NCBI GenBank assembly: GCA_008690995.1
Contig: VRMN01000006.1
Location: 1 to 22,500 of the forward strand
Direction of reading: 5' to 3'
Source: Porphyridium purpureum
Taxonomy: Eukaryota; Rhodophyta; Bangiophyceae; Porphyridiales; Porphyridiaceae
Length of the DNA stretch: 22,500 nt
The translations under genes were made by a program, and so were the position numbers. Shown here piece after piece: positions 1 through 15,000 of the stretch; position 1 is the stretch's first letter, and every line of letters starts with the position of its first letter. Under the pieces are notes generated by a model. The model had not been told where the DNA came from. It did not search any database and saw only the letters and a list, made by a program, of their open reading frames with translations.

Positions 1-3
1 AGA

Positions 4-3000
4 TTAGAACCATGAGTGCCAGCTGGGATCCATCTGACACAGGGCGTGCGCGCTCCCCGCGAGCGACACAAGCTCGGATACCTTCTTCGAGACTCCGTCC
101 AGATCCTGCAGTACGCCGTCCGCGTTGGTGGGCGGATCCGGAAGTGGCTCCAAACGCTTGAGAATCAGGCGCACGCTCTCGGCCAGGCGCTTCTCTACAA
201 GAACTTGTGCCGGGTTGGGCACTGGCACTGCCAGCGGCGGCTCTGCTGTTGAAGACGGCGCAGCTGGACCCGACACAACAGTCGCAGCACTTTCAGATGC
301 ACCAAACTCGTCCCTCAGCACTGCAAAGAGAAAATGGGAAACCAGCTGCTCGCTATCCTTTAGCCCATCCACTGCAGCCGCCATGTAAGAGCTGAACGCG
401 CCGTGAATATTCGCATCACCCAGCAGGCGCACAAAGTTGCGCGTAAGCCGGAACGGCACGCCTTCGTCACACTCGATCAGCCCGCGCGACGACACAAGCG
501 GTCGTGTCTGCACGTGCTGAATACGGCCCGACTTCAGCGAAATAAGCATGTGCTGCGGCCTGCGCGCACCAATGGCTAGCATGTAGTTCACCAGCGACGA
601 GACACCCAGCGACTTTGCCAAGCTGTGTCGAAGCGCAAACAGGTCACCGGCGGTTTGCACGCGCATCTGCACCCAATGCAGCAGAGCCGTTTCCGGCACC
701 ACACGCTCGCAGAGATAGTTGAATGCCTGCAGGCGTGCCATGAGCGCGTCTTGTCTGGCGACGGCCCCAGTCTTGATGTTCACGGAGCTATGCTGGAAGT
801 GCCCTTCGCCATGGCTTGGTGCCAGTTGCTGCAGCAGTTCGGCGGAGCTCCGAGCCGCACCCGTGTCGGACCAACCATCTGAAAACAAGCAATCAAACGT
901 GCGGCGGCGAAAGAGAATGCAAACTTGATCGACGCTCATGTTTCTCCTCGCAAGCCCGGCTTCTAGAGCTTGCAACAATGATTGCGAGCTCGGATCATCA
1001 CGCACTAGCCGTGTGTGTTGCGACGTCGGGATCAAACATGGCGCATCAAGGCCAACCGGTGCGAAACCAAAGCCACAGCGGCGACCCAAGAAGTTCTCCA
1101 TGAGCAAATTGAACAGTCGATACAACTGCGCCGCGCGCTCTTCGGTGCGCTGCGTGCTCACGTTGACGCTCGTCTCGAGAATGAAGTGGTACTGGTTCCC
1201 GTCGGTCCCGATCAGCTCCAACCTCTTACTCGCATTGTTGTAGTGCCGCATCACTGTCACGTTTGCCGAAATGCGCCCAATCTTGATGTGCAGGTCTGGA
1301 CTCGGCTCGCTGCCATCAACACCAGTGTACTGGCCGAACACTTCCACTTCCGACTCATGCAGCAGGAGCAAGTAGCGCGACATATGCTCCAAGCGCTGTA
1401 CGCGCGGAATCGCATCCACACGGCGCTGGAAAATGTTCTTCCAGCGCAACAGGCGCCTGATAAAAGGCTCAATTGTGGCGGGAAAGTCCTTCGCCGTCTG
1501 CGGCGCCAGCTCAGCCTCAAAGGCCTCCTTGAGGTCTACAATCGATGGTGCAATTTTGAAAGAAGAGGCCGGCGGGGCGGCCGCGCCCGCCGATACCGTG
1601 CCAAAGCACATGCGCGCAACTTCTTCCAAAGCACTACGAATGGACGGCGCCACCACCTGGACTGCGTACGGCGCCAGCTGATAGCAGCGATGTAGCAGCG
1701 CTTGCATGAGCCCTAGCAGCTGCTCTTCATGCTGCGGTTTTAAACGCATAGACAGCTCAAGCGCTGTGCGTTCCAGCTCCACGTACAGGCTCTGATGGTG
1801 TTTGATCAGCATCGCCATCACGATCTCCGCGTGCTGGTGTGCAGAGCTGGCCGAAAGCTTGGCAGCTGCTGCTATTGAGAGAGCAACTGCCTCATTGGGG
1901 TCCATGCTCACAGCAGCCTTGGGCACCAATTGTGCAGACGCAGCCGTGGCATGTGGACCCACGTTCGCCTTCATTCCCGGTGACGTACTACCTGGAGGGG
2001 AGGCTCCACTGACCGGTGCGCCCGCTCGGGGAACTCCGCTAGGCGGTGCAGTTCCCGGCGATGGTGCGGAGGGCTGTGCAGTACCAGCGCCAGCGTCCTT
2101 ACCAGACACAGCAGCTACTGAGGGTGGCGATGGAGTCGCGGCACCTGGGGTTGCCACGGAACCGACAGCGCCTGCACTGCTTCCAGTAGCGACTGCGCTG
2201 GGAGCAGCACCTGCGGCTCGCACAGCTCCTGACACGCTCGCAGTAGGAGCTGGACCGGCTGCTTTGACTCCAGCAGCAGCACTGCTGAACACACCTGCCC
2301 TAGCACCTGCCGCTCCGGCAACCGCTGAGCCGCCCGGCTGCAAGCCTGTCATCTGAGCCATTTGATTCTGTCTCTGCTGCAGGGCGGTCGCCTTGTTTGC
2401 GAGTTCAGAGGCCTGCTTCTGTGCGCTGCTTGCGACCTGAGCTGCTTTTTCAGCCGCTGCTCGCGCAGCCTGCTTGGCGGCGGCAGTCACGGTACTCTGT
2501 GACTCCAGCTGCCTTACATTCTCGGCGGCCTGTAAGGCATGCGCCTGCAGTTGCTGAAACTTGCTTAATGCAGAGTTCGCCGCGGCCTGCGCGGCCTGCA
2601 GCTGCTGCTCTTGCTGGATGGACATCTGCTGTGTCGCGGTCGGAAGCAGTGGCGGCACATTTTGTCGCGGAGCCTGTAATGCCTCCTGCACAAGTGACGG
2701 CGTTGGACTACCACCAGAGGTTCCCTTCATGTCGAGCGGGCGCCGCTCCTCGAGAAAAGAGCGCAAATTGTAGAAAACTGCCTGTGGATACTGCACTGCA
2801 ATTCGAACTAGAATATCTCTCGCCACACTGGCTTCCCGTCGAGCAAGCATTGGTAGAAGCTGGTGAATCCAAGGCAACCACGCCCAGTTTGGAAATAAGT
2901 CGAGAAAACGCAGAATTGCTTGCGCCACCAAAGTCTGCGACGCTTCATCTGCAGTGCTGCTACTGTCTAACGAAAGTAGCCTCAGAACTCGCGAGATAAA

Positions 3001-6000
3001 CATACGCGCACGCCGCGATCCGAACCGCACGGCCATGAGGTAGCATGTCACAGTAGCTTCAGGCCACGAATGTTGCTGATTGAAAGTCGCGCCCGGTATC
3101 CTGGGCGCGGCAGCCGGTCCGGCTGCAGAGGTGGCTGCACCCCCAGAAACTGTTCCGGTTTCTGGTCCAGCCCCTGACCCGGCCATTCCACCGAGGACCG
3201 AGGCAACTGGAGCTGACTCTAGCGCTGCAGCGTCACAATACTGTCCCCACGCAAGCCAACTCGAGCTGAGGTCTGCAGCGAAGCGTAGCGCCTCTGTGTA
3301 AGCCTGACTCGCCTCCGGCCCCTGCTTCAGCCTGAAAAAGAACTCACCCTTGAGACAAAACAGCTTGGCCTTTTGCTTGGACGGGAAATGCTGGATATTG
3401 CAAGAATTTGCGTGCCGGAGGCCCACAGCCAAGGGGTTATCAACGAACTTGGGGTACTTCAAGTAGGACTTCAGCTGCTGCTTTGTTTTGACGAAAAAGT
3501 CACCGACATCCATGGTCGGATAGGTGTACATCTTCATCAGCACGTAGAGGCAGCTTTCCGGGAGACCCTTTTTCCGGTACATTGTGCCGATTTTGTTCAC
3601 GATCCATGCAGTTTCGTTCACACCCAAGCACAGCACGGGCGGCGGAACGTCGCGTCCAGCAGTCTCCTTCAGTGACTGCATCGTGTTCAAAATACAGGTG
3701 AATATGTGCTGCCGCCAGCCCAGAAGGTCGGTCCACACCAGCGGCGCATCGCTATACGCCGGCAGTCGCTCGCGCCACGACGTCAGAACTTGACGAATGT
3801 TATCCAGTGGGATATCAGTGCCGACCGGATGCGTATTTGTGTTCACGCCGGGCGCGACACCTGCTCCGCCTTGATTCGCGGCATTCAGCTCAGAAATTAC
3901 ACGTACCGACTCCTGCAGCTCCACAAGCCGCTGAAAAACAATCAAACTTGGCGTGTACGCCGTGAGACCTGCATTTTTGGGCAGCGAGTAGAAGGCCTCC
4001 AACGCCTTTTGCGACGCCTGCTCTACTAGCTGCGTTACATTTTCGAGCTTGTTCTCCTGCAGCTGGACAAAGCCTTGATAGAGCCGGAGTTTCACGGGGT
4101 CGTCGATCGGGTGCTTGGCCAGCAGCTCCTTTAAAGCTGCCCAGTCGGGCGTACGCCAAAGGCATTCGTGTAGCAAGTCAGTGTCCACAATGGAACGTGA
4201 ATACTCCGTCAACACATCCCAATGGCTCAACTGCTTCGTACAATGGATCCACTTATCCTCCAACATTCGCGCCTCTTTCAGTGTTACATGCTGCTGATTC
4301 TGATGCTGACGCGCATGAGCGTGACTATATCGTTGTTGATATTGATGGCTGCGTTGCTGCTCGCCCTGGGCAAGGCCGCCTTGGCTCGAAATAGCGCCGG
4401 ATAAACTCTCTAGATACGCGCGCATTGCAGAATCATAATCTTTGCGCTGCTCGAGAAACAAGGCCGTTAGGGTCATGCTACTAGCAGTGCGCTGCTTCCA
4501 CAGCGCAATTTCCATGTCGTGCTCATTCAGCAGCCGGTACAGCTCGCACAACACATCCTGCAAAGTCTCGACCTCAGCTTCCAACACTGCATTCCAACCC
4601 ATTGTATGCGGCGAGTACGAGCCGCCTCCCGGACTACCCATCGCGACATCGCCATAGGTATGGATCTGATTGTACGTGCTACTACTCCACATTTGAAGAT
4701 CAGCGCCACCACCGCCACCGCTGGGGCCAACACTCGTGCTGCTGTATGTCGAAACAATCCCCCGCATACGTAGCAACGCACCCAACCGGGACTCGAGCAA
4801 ATATATCGACACATACCATGTGCCAAATTTTTGCGCGGTGTATAACAACAACTCGGCAGGTAGATTTAGATCCAAGCTGCCATCACTTTCACCGTCAACG
4901 TCACCGCCATCTTCGTCCGTGCCCACACCAGCGCACCCCTCGACGAGACATTGCACTACGTTCTGACGCCGACCGGCTTGCTGAAGCATGTATTCTTTGC
5001 CGATGAGCGCGATCAGCGCTTGCAGTACTGGACTCGCTAGTACGTCTACGTAGTTGCAAGACAGCATCGTCAGTTCGTATGGACTCGATCTGCTGTATCC
5101 AGAGCCATAGAAATCATCTTCCCTCGGAAGCGTTTTCCACGCGGCGCGAAAAACCGACAACCAAATCTGCTTGCAGAAATCCACGTCTGTGTGGATAAAG
5201 AAACGCACACAGGACAAGAAGAATTCGACCGTGCTCGTGCGCTCACGCAGCTGCAGATCCACCACGCCTACTGCGCTATCAAGGTCGTAATCATTCGTCC
5301 AATCTGGCATTGTATCCATGGCGCAGCAGTCGCGCGCTTGGCCATTCACACCACGAACGACCGCATCCGAGGTGGCGACGCATTGAATTGACAAGTTCAC
5401 TTTTGAATCAACAATATCCAAGAGCAGCTCAACTGCCTGGCGAATCCAGAATGAATCGGCGATGTGCTCCCAGTCCTGCTGTGCGAGGATGTAGTAAAGT
5501 CGGTTCTCTGGTGTTCTACCTACCGGAGCACATAGCAGCTTGGTGAACTTGGCACGAATTTGCGGGTCCGAGCTGCGTGTCCCAATAAGAAACGGCTTCT
5601 CCAGCTTCCCCAGTGCGTCTTCGTACGTGCTGGCATCTGGCGCGGCGAACAGGTTATAAATGACTTCCAGGTACGACGCCTGTAGCTGGTTGACACCAGG
5701 AATGTGCGCCTGCAGGCGCTCAAATGATGCCATGCGATTTAGGAACTGCAGCTTTTCCTTGTCAACCAAAGGACTGGTTGGGAGAACCTTGGACGCCTCA
5801 CCAAAGGTCACCCACTTGGCCACGCAATCCGTCAGAATGCACTGCAAGATACTGGGCTGTGCGCACCGCTCGAGAAGCGCCCACAACACCTGGATGAACT
5901 GCTTTCGATGTTCGTCCAAGGCTGAAACCCTTTCACTTAGCAGCCTAATGATGGAAATCAACAAACTCACTTCTGACTGCTCCTGCACCGGAACACCGGG

Positions 6001-9000
6001 CGCCCCGGCCGCAGCAACGGAGCCTGCGCTCGTCACGCGCACAGGAGAGGCTAGTGAGGCCGTTTGCTGCTCCATTGCCGAGGTGACTCCCATGCCACTC
6101 GATCCCGATGCTGACCCAGACTTTGACTGCGCAGCGTGCGCAAGCGCCGCAGCTGCGGCCGCTGAGACTGGAACCGCGCCGCGCTGACCCGGAGGATTCT
6201 GCGCAAGCGGCGGCCTTGCAGCTGTACCGGGAATTCCAGCGGCAGACTGGGAAGCAAGGCCAGACACTCCGGCACCCATTCCCCCACGAGCTAATGAAAC
6301 GTGCGCTGAGTTCTGATTCTGAGGGGCATGAGCCTGCGAGATTACGGCACCCGCGTTCGCTGTTGCTGCCGCGACCGACGGTGTGGTGTCCACGGCTGAA
6401 ACAGTATCTCGCTTGATTGTGACCACTTCCTTGGCGACCCGCGTGAGCACGCGAACCATTGTTTCGTCGTGGCGTTTCATGCGCTCAGGTGCATTGCGGT
6501 TCAAAAACGCTAGCACCGGCACCACATTACGTATTATCGTATGCTCGAGTGTCGCTAAACTGTGTTCTAGGTCGTCCTGGAATGACACCAGCAGGTTCTG
6601 AATCATCACCTTGCTTGCCTGCGCACTCAGTGGCACCGCAACACCTGCATCGTTTCGAGGCGAAGCAAGTAGCGATGACGCGGCTGCACCTGGCCCACCG
6701 GAAACTGACGCAACAGACAGACCAGGCTTGGCATCCTTCTGCTTGTCTCCATCTACCGATGCCGCGGCTATGGGTTGAGAGAGGGTCGATGGTGAAGCAA
6801 TTGCCGCTTGCGACCCCGCAGGTGGTGATCCTCCGACTTGCCCAGCCACCGGCCCCACCGGGGGCGGTCTTGTCGCGAGCTGTGCTGCTTCAACCGCTTG
6901 TACCGGAGCGCGTACAGCCGCCGACTTGAGGACGCTGAACTGCTCCGCTGTGGCAGTTTGGCCAATTGGAGAGCATTCACCGCCGCCACCCGTCACGTCG
7001 CTGTCCGTGTCCATTTTTGTCTGTGCCTCCTCGTACAACTTGAGCAGCACAGCGATAAGCTTGACAAGCACGTCCGGCATGCCCACCGCATTGGACCTAA
7101 ACGATGGCAGAAAGACCGCCTTGAACGCCCCTAGATTGTTCTCGGCACCCCTCAAACCTTGCTTCTCGAGAACGACCGAACACAGCTTGACCGACGTCCA
7201 GATGCTCACCTGCCGCACCAGCTGCTTCTCTATTGCTTGAACATCTACAGGCGATTGAAAACCACCAGACGGAGAAGCAGAGGCCGCTCCAGAGAGTGAT
7301 TGCATCTTCGTGGCCCCCGCGTCCACTTGATGGCCTCTGGCAGCTGCCGAGGCTGCTACCGCCGAAGCGGTTTGTCCGCGCTGCTGCTGTGCAGCAGCCA
7401 ATGGATTCACACCTATATTCATATTCATCCTCCCTACTGATGGATTCTGGCCACCCCGATCCGCGGCGGGAGCGGCCGCGGAGGCCGCTGCAACCGCCGC
7501 GGCTTGGGCGGCAGCCGCGGCTGATTGCAAGATCTTTTCCACATGCTGCAGACGGATCAACGTGTCCGGCCAAAGATCCAGAGCGTCACTGATTAGCGCA
7601 CAGCAGCGCTCCGCGAGTGCCATGCGCTCTTCGCGCACTGACGCCGCAAACGCAATTTTTGCCAAGAAATTCACAATCATCTCAACCATGGCACTTGTTG
7701 GCTTAAAGTCGTCATCCATCGCTGCAGCCGATGCCCCCGCAGCTAAGGCAATACCCTGCTTGTGCTTCACATGATTGAGACTACTACCTGGGCTTTGCGG
7801 ACCTGGAGATGGGGACGGGGATGCAGAGGGGGATGCCGACATTACGTCAGCCGCATTATCCTTATTCGAGTCCACAGCAACAGATACCGAAGACGATGAT
7901 CCCGCGACTTTTCCTCTGCCTGTTTCCCTCTCCAAAGTGACTGGAACCGGAACAGGGACCGCGTTTCCAGAAGCATCTTTGAGCTGCTTGGCTGGCCGCC
8001 GGTCGGTTTCCACCAGCATTTGCGCGTCTGTCGCGCTCGATTCCCGTTCAACGCCACTCCTACCCGGGGCGTCTCTCAAGGGGTCAATATTCACATCAAG
8101 TGACTTGGATTCGTCTTCCGGCTCCTGCCGCACCCGCTTCCCCCCAGCCGTCGAGCCTGTGGCGCTGGCAGCCTCGTCCTTCTCATTGTCCATTTCTCCA
8201 TACCCTGGTGCGTTTGTCGGCTCGGTGATGGCGGACCGTGCAGCAGCCGCAGCAGCCTGCCTCGTTTTCTCCCACTGAATCACAAGTTCAGCCAAATCAA
8301 CGGTAAGGCGTCGGTTCTCGGTGGTGGTGGATGGGCTGAGCCCAAGTCGCTGCAGGCTGTTCACCATCTGTGGAACGAACTGCGCACGCGCTGGATAAAA
8401 CAAAGATCCGTGACGAACCAAGAGCTGCCAGATGTGAACGAGATGTTGCAACGAGTGACCTTCCTCGACCAGCATCTTCTTGATATATCGGATCCATATC
8501 GGGTATTTGTGTTCCTCCGCGTGATGCGGCAGGCGTATGGGCAGTACGGGAGTGAGAACGTCCAGTGCTTTGCGAACTAACGTTCGCCCTTCGGGCTGGC
8601 ACGCCCGCAACAACGCAACGTACACCTGCAGGATAATCTTGTCCGGCGCTACGTATGCCTCGAAGAAACGACACACATTCATAAAGGCCCAGCACTTGGT
8701 CACCGAGGCGTCTCTCTTCAAGTGGTTCCAGCCGAACTTGATTAGTTCCTTGCGATACTGCACGAGCTTCGACGGCAAGTTCTGGATGAGTAGTGTCGCA
8801 AGCTGCAGTAGTTCAGCAGCAAACGGTTGAGGTGGCGGTAATCCTTGAGCCTGATGTCCGCTTTGATGAGCACTTGAATGTACGTGTGTTCCATCCCTCT
8901 CCTCCGCTGCTGCAGTACTGCTTAATGCCGCACTCGGCACCGACACGGACTCATCACCATAGTCGAATAACTCCCTGACCATGCGATCTATCACGTCTGC

Positions 9001-12000
9001 ACTGACGACAGGATGGTCTGCACCAGCCTGGACTTGGATTTGATTTTTGCTCGGTTCGGCGGCGCTGGCGACATCAGTCACTGTCGCGGGGTCGTGCGCA
9101 TTCATGCTCGATAAAATCTTTTCCATGAACAGCACGAGTAGCGTGAGCGCGTGACCCTTGCGCTCTTGCGGAACGGATGTATCCTTGAGTAAATTGAGAA
9201 AGTGACACAGCACCGCGTGCTTCTCTGCATCTGAGTACTCTGTTGGGATGGTGAGCGTAAAGTACAGTTTCACAAACTCAAAATCACGAAGCGAGCGTCG
9301 AGAGAACACTGATAGCAGCTGAAAAAGCGCCGCCAGCTCGCCACGCTGACGGTAACAGTAGCGAAGAATGCATTCAGCAAGCGTCTGCGCCTCGCCAATC
9401 TGCTCAACTGGCAGCAAATCTTCCTTCTTAATGTGCATTTCCACCCAATCCGGGTTATTCCACACATCTACGAGACAACCAAACACATCTGCCTGCTTGG
9501 CGAGCCAGTCAGGCAGGCGTGAAGACAAAATTTCAACTACAACAATCCCACAGAAGGTGAGCGATGACAAGGGCGGGATGGCGGATTGACCCGATGCTTG
9601 ATTCGGCGATGCAAAAGAAGCACTGCCTGGTAGCAACTGCGCTGCAGCGGAACCGGTGGGTGCAACAGAGGAAACGCCCGGCGCGGCGGTACCAGCCTGA
9701 GAGCTACCACTTGGTGGTGCGGGGACCGATGGCAAACTCCCGCTTGCCGGCTTGCTCGCACCTGCACTCACACCTTGCCCGCTGACCCCCCCTGCCACTA
9801 CCGGTTTGAACTTGAACGTGGCGTCAATTAACTTTTGAGTGTTTCCAGCGAGGGCGTCTCTCAAGGGACCGCCGTCATCAGCCCACAAAAACGCAAAAAA
9901 CAGATTGCGCACGTTTCCGTGCCCAGCTCCAGTAGCATTTCCGCCAGCACCGGTCAAATTGTCGCTGCGCAAGAAAAAATCCACTGCATCCGACGCATAC
10001 CGATTGCAAAACTTCAGCAGCGCCGCGCGGAACGGCGATGACGAGGACACGTGCTGGCCCGCGAGGCCTTCGTTACTGTAGCACACGGAGCTGAGCAACA
10101 TAGCCCCGCCGAAGTTCACCTGCTCGAGGTGCAACACAGTGTGTACCAGCGGTTCCATGAAGCGCACAGCGCCACTCGGAAGGAGATGGAAGAGCTCGAG
10201 AATGGCAACGGCGACCTTGATTTCTGAGCCTGCCGGCCACTTCTTTGCCGCAGCGAGCTTCTCCGGCTCCATCCACTTTTGTAAGTGCTCCAGAAGCTTG
10301 TCAGCAAGATTAATATTGAACCAGGACGACAGTAGTTCCAGCACACGCGACAGACCAGCCAAGTAGTTGACCGACAGTTTCAAATAATCGGAGAGCAGCA
10401 CTAGAATTGAACGCAGATTCGCCTGCAGAATATCCTTCGGTACGTGCGGCTCTGCTACGACAAGCCTTAGTCCATCACACGCTTGCGTCACGATGGCTTC
10501 GTGGCGGCTTTCGAGCGCGCGAAAGAAAACGCCTACAATCGGCGCTAGCAGTTCCGCGTGTGCGGAGCCTTGCGACTGAAATACAGCCTTGTCGCGCATG
10601 AGCACGGTAAAAAGCTGCAGGATTGTGAGCTTGATGTTCACCAAGGCCTTGGCGACGCGGCGGTCAACGAGCTTGTTCTCGGTGAGCCTTATAAGTGCCG
10701 CGTCCTCAGCCTCCACAAGCCGCAGGATCGTTGTGTCTTCCGCGATTTCTATCGACGCCGCAACTATGGCTTTGAGCGGCGCATGGTCTAGGACCTCTCG
10801 TGCGGTAAATAATGGAGGCTTGGCGCGACCGGCATCCATACTCATTACAAAACACAGCATGCTGACAATGCCTGCCTGCGTCACAAACGGAACTGTCCGC
10901 AGCGGACGAGAGGCCGGTGCTAGCGAGCGCGCCACATTCTCTTTCCAAGGGCCCGTCCACAGCTCGCGCAGGCCATAACCGCGCTCGCGGCAGATAAATG
11001 CCACCACACCTTGCGCGGCCTCACGCGTCAGCGTGACGTCCGCGATGCAGTCTTGGAACACGGCGAGTGTCACGTCTCGATCTACATCCAGTAGCTCCTC
11101 TGCGCTTGGGAAGGGGCCACGCGCAGCCGGCGAGACTGCTGCGACATCGGAAGCGACTTTTGCTCGCGTTGGACCACTCGCATCCCCGCGCGGAGAAAGT
11201 GCTTCGTCAGTATCATCCCTCATCGTGACCGGCCCGCTTTCCTCATCATCATTTTCATCGATATTTGTGGCCTCCTCCTTCGCGCCCTCTTTCAGCATGA
11301 CCTGGCCCTCTGCCTCTGATGCCGGCGCGTGCGCATCCGCCAATGTTGTGGACATGTCATCAAAGCAGATGTTGCTGTGACACGCTTTCAAGCAATTGCT
11401 AATGCTCTCTGTCGCGCACGCGGTGAGATAACTCGCGCTTTGCACATGTGTCTCGCGAAGGACCGCCAACAGGCTTTTCAGAATTTCGATTTCGAGTGTG
11501 GGTTTGTACAGCTTGCTCTCGATTCCACTAAAGTACAAACCACTGGCAAGAGGAATCGAGGACAGGGGCGCAACCAGAAAACTTCGCGGCAGGCGACGAA
11601 CGAGCAATCCTAGCACGCGCGTCGCGCCATACTTTTCTTGCCATTTGATGCCGTGGCAAAGGTGGCAACAAGCGCTTAGAATTCGCAGCACCGCGGCACC
11701 CGCCGCCGCAGAACCAGAACTCCCGCACGCAATCAGGTCCAGTTCGGATTCACCTTGCAACTCAGAGTGCACCTTGAGTAGCTGTGCCACAAATTCGTCC
11801 AGCAAATCGGAAGCGTACACGGACGTCGAAACGGAGGTCTCTGAGAGGGACTCAATGCAAGCAGTCACGAAGGTACCGGCCGAAATGTTGACTTCCGATG
11901 CTTGCACACTACTAGAAGAATCAAACAAGTCGGCGGTATTTCTACCCGGGCACATCGCATCCTTCCATTCGTCCAAATCCCCACTGCTCCCTCCCGCCAT

Positions 12001-15000
12001 GACCTGGCGCGCGTACATGGCTATCACTGAAAGCATGAAAGCGTCCGGCGGCGGCAAGCTGTCGTCCTTTTCGAAACGCACTGCTTCGCGACCCACGTGT
12101 ACATCTGGCGGCTCCAGTGGTGCTGAATCGCTAGAAGACGTATCGACATGCGCCGAACCTGACCATGCCGATTTGATGTCGGCGTCTGTACAACACACCA
12201 CCAAACATTTGCACAAATCAAGCGCCACCTGCTTTCCAGCACCTGGAAGAGAACGAGCCGCCGAGGCCGCTGCAACTGTAGCGAGACTCACATTTCGACC
12301 AGATCCACCCTTCGAATCTTCAAGTTCATTCCTTTTGCGCGCGCTGTCGCCGTGATGAGGAGATGACTTGCCCCTCAAAGCAGCGCTTGTAGCAACGTCA
12401 GCATTTCGAAACGCTTGGTATATACTCACAAGCAGCTTATATGCGTGCACTTTCTGCTCCAAGAGAGCTGTCGAGCTTGGGGCAGACGAGTTTCCTGGAA
12501 GGAACCCCAACCCGAACCCAGATCCAGCGTTAGACAGCGCGGCCTGCGACGAAAAGATGCTGCGACAAAAGGCCACGAAGTAGTCCATCTTCATCGAAAC
12601 GCCACAACTGTGCATCCCTTCACAGTCCCAAGCGAGCTCAGCTGTGACTGACGGAGCACAGCCGACTGGCGGGAGGTTCCTTTGTGTGTCGTCCGCGCGA
12701 ACTTGCATGCAATTTTGCAGATGCTTGTCCCGGTTCGCCGCACCCATTTTGCCGAGAATTCTTACGCAAGTCATACCAAAGCCCGTTGTTCCCGGGCGCG
12801 CGTGCTCCCACAACCCGTAACTCAGCTGCGGCTCGACTTTGCTCAGAAGACCCTGCAGGAACTCAGGATGCAGTGTGTCCACCCAGAACTCGAGCGTGCG
12901 TAGCGCAAGGCTCGTGAGTTCGTTCGAACACTTGAGTGCCTCTGCTATGGGCTGAATATGGAGCGAAAGGCAGGGTAACAATGTACTTGGACGCGCTGGA
13001 ATCGTCAGGCACAGCTCAAGCATGAGATCCCTGTACTTTTCACCATGCGGTCCGTTCAGACTGTGCATGAGCGTGGTGAGCGTGTTGGCTACGAGAGGCA
13101 TAATTTCCTTGTAAATGGGATCGTTCCGGCCACCCGCAAGAGACTTGAAGAGTGCGCGCAAAAGCTGCAAGTAATGCACCGGGTCTGCGTCAATTCGCGA
13201 AATTCCAGTCAAGCAACCATTCACTAATGTGCCCACGTGCAGTCGGAGGGCGCTTTCGTTCTCAGGAAACACAGTGACAGACGCAAAGAGGATCTTGAAT
13301 AGCCGCAGCAGCGCCTGCGACCGTGAGAGCTCAGTCACTGGCGCTGTGCTTGTGGTCATCTCGCCCTTCTCGCCGTCCTTTCGCGCGGCCTTGTCTTGCT
13401 TGCCCGTTCCACGGATGGGCAATCTCGTCGTCTCGTTCTTTGCTCTCAATCGATCATGAAGCTCCTGCCCGTTTAGCTGATCTTTCGGCCGATCATCTGT
13501 GTCCCGCGCCTGCCGCTGCGCTTCTTCCTGATTTTCCTCTACCCGCTGCTGGCGCTGCTGCCCCCTTTGGCCCCCACGCACGTCACGGCCAGAGCCAACA
13601 CTTTTGCTTCGACCACTTATGACCACATTCAACGGCCCGCCACCTTCGTCCAGCTCATCCAGGCGTGATACCAAGAAGTTGCCCAGTATGGTTGCAAAGT
13701 AACGGGAAATATTCGAACTCGACAGAAACTGCTGCTGAATCATTAGTGTGGCCTGGTTTGTCGAATTGAGATCAAAAAGCGCGCCTACGCGAGTGCTGAA
13801 CAAACTCAGAAAGTTCTTCGGCTCTAGCACGGTAAATATTTGCGCAAACTGGTCAACAATTTCCTTTTCCTCGGCCTTCGCGGTCTCGACAAGCGATGAT
13901 CTGCCGCTTGAGCTCGTGCCCTCCAATGTTGAGCCCAGCAAGGACGCAGCAGCTGCCACCGTTTCCCGGTACAACTCGATACAGCCAGGGAACGCGTCCA
14001 ACAAATCCGCCAACATCGCACATTCCTCCTCGGACAATCCCTTTTCCTTAATCGGTCCAGGCGCTGTGAGCGCAGTGCTCGCCCCTGCCCCTGCCCCTGC
14101 CCCTGCCGTGGCGTCAGTTGTACCATCAATGCGAGTTTTTCGCACCGCCGGTAGTGCGACCGGTGTGTTGCTGGCAGACCACACCACGGTTTTAAGACCC
14201 ATGGTGAGCGTTTTTAACAGCGCTTTGGTGTCGTGATATTCCTTGTGCAACGTGGCCAAAGGGTCCTCGGGCGAGCGATATTCGGACGCAATTCCGCCAC
14301 CGCCATGCGACAATGGCGTGCTGGTCCCAGTTCCGGTCCCGGACGCCGACGGTGACTGCTGCTTCGAACTGCTGTTGTTGGGCTCCTTTTCCTTGAGTTC
14401 TTTCACCTCTGCCGCAGCTTTCTTCACTCGCTCAATCAAGAGCGGCACGCTGCGGCGCATGGCGACGTACTTGCTTACCATGGTATCCATAATGCGTACG
14501 AGCAGAACACGTGCCTTCGGATCTGTATCCGACTTGTTCAGCAAACCTTCAATCAAATTCAGCAAAAGGCGCACACTGGTGGTTTGGATGTGCGGGTTCA
14601 GCGTAGGGTCGTGCACGTTGGTCGAAAACAAGTAAATGATGCGGCCCAGGTGCGGCAGGCTCAAGTTCAGTCGCACATAGTGCACGAGCTCGGCCAAAAA
14701 CGAGTAAGCGAGTGGTCGCAGTGACTCGTGAGCTTGGCGGCCAGTGCCTATGAGCACCTTTTCGTCGAGCAGCAAATCAATTTGGCTGTAAAATGCCGCA
14801 CGGAAGTCGGCAGCAAGGATGTGTCGCGTCGCGATCAACAGCTCGCGTCGAATGGGTACAGCATCGGCCGGACAACTCAGTAGAAGCTGCACAACCGACT
14901 GGGGAATTGAGCGCTCATACGGCCGTAACAGGTCGTTGAACTGCTTGAGCACAAACGACAAAAATGAAACCGTCTTCACCTGTGCAGCGATGAGATCGTG

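Noticed and set aside
1802-2356. 184-codon plus-strand Ala/Gly/Pro-rich open frame
   Set aside because: It mirrors a low-complexity Ala/Ser/Gly/Pro linker of Tra1 on the other strand. The same repetitive bases leave both strands open.
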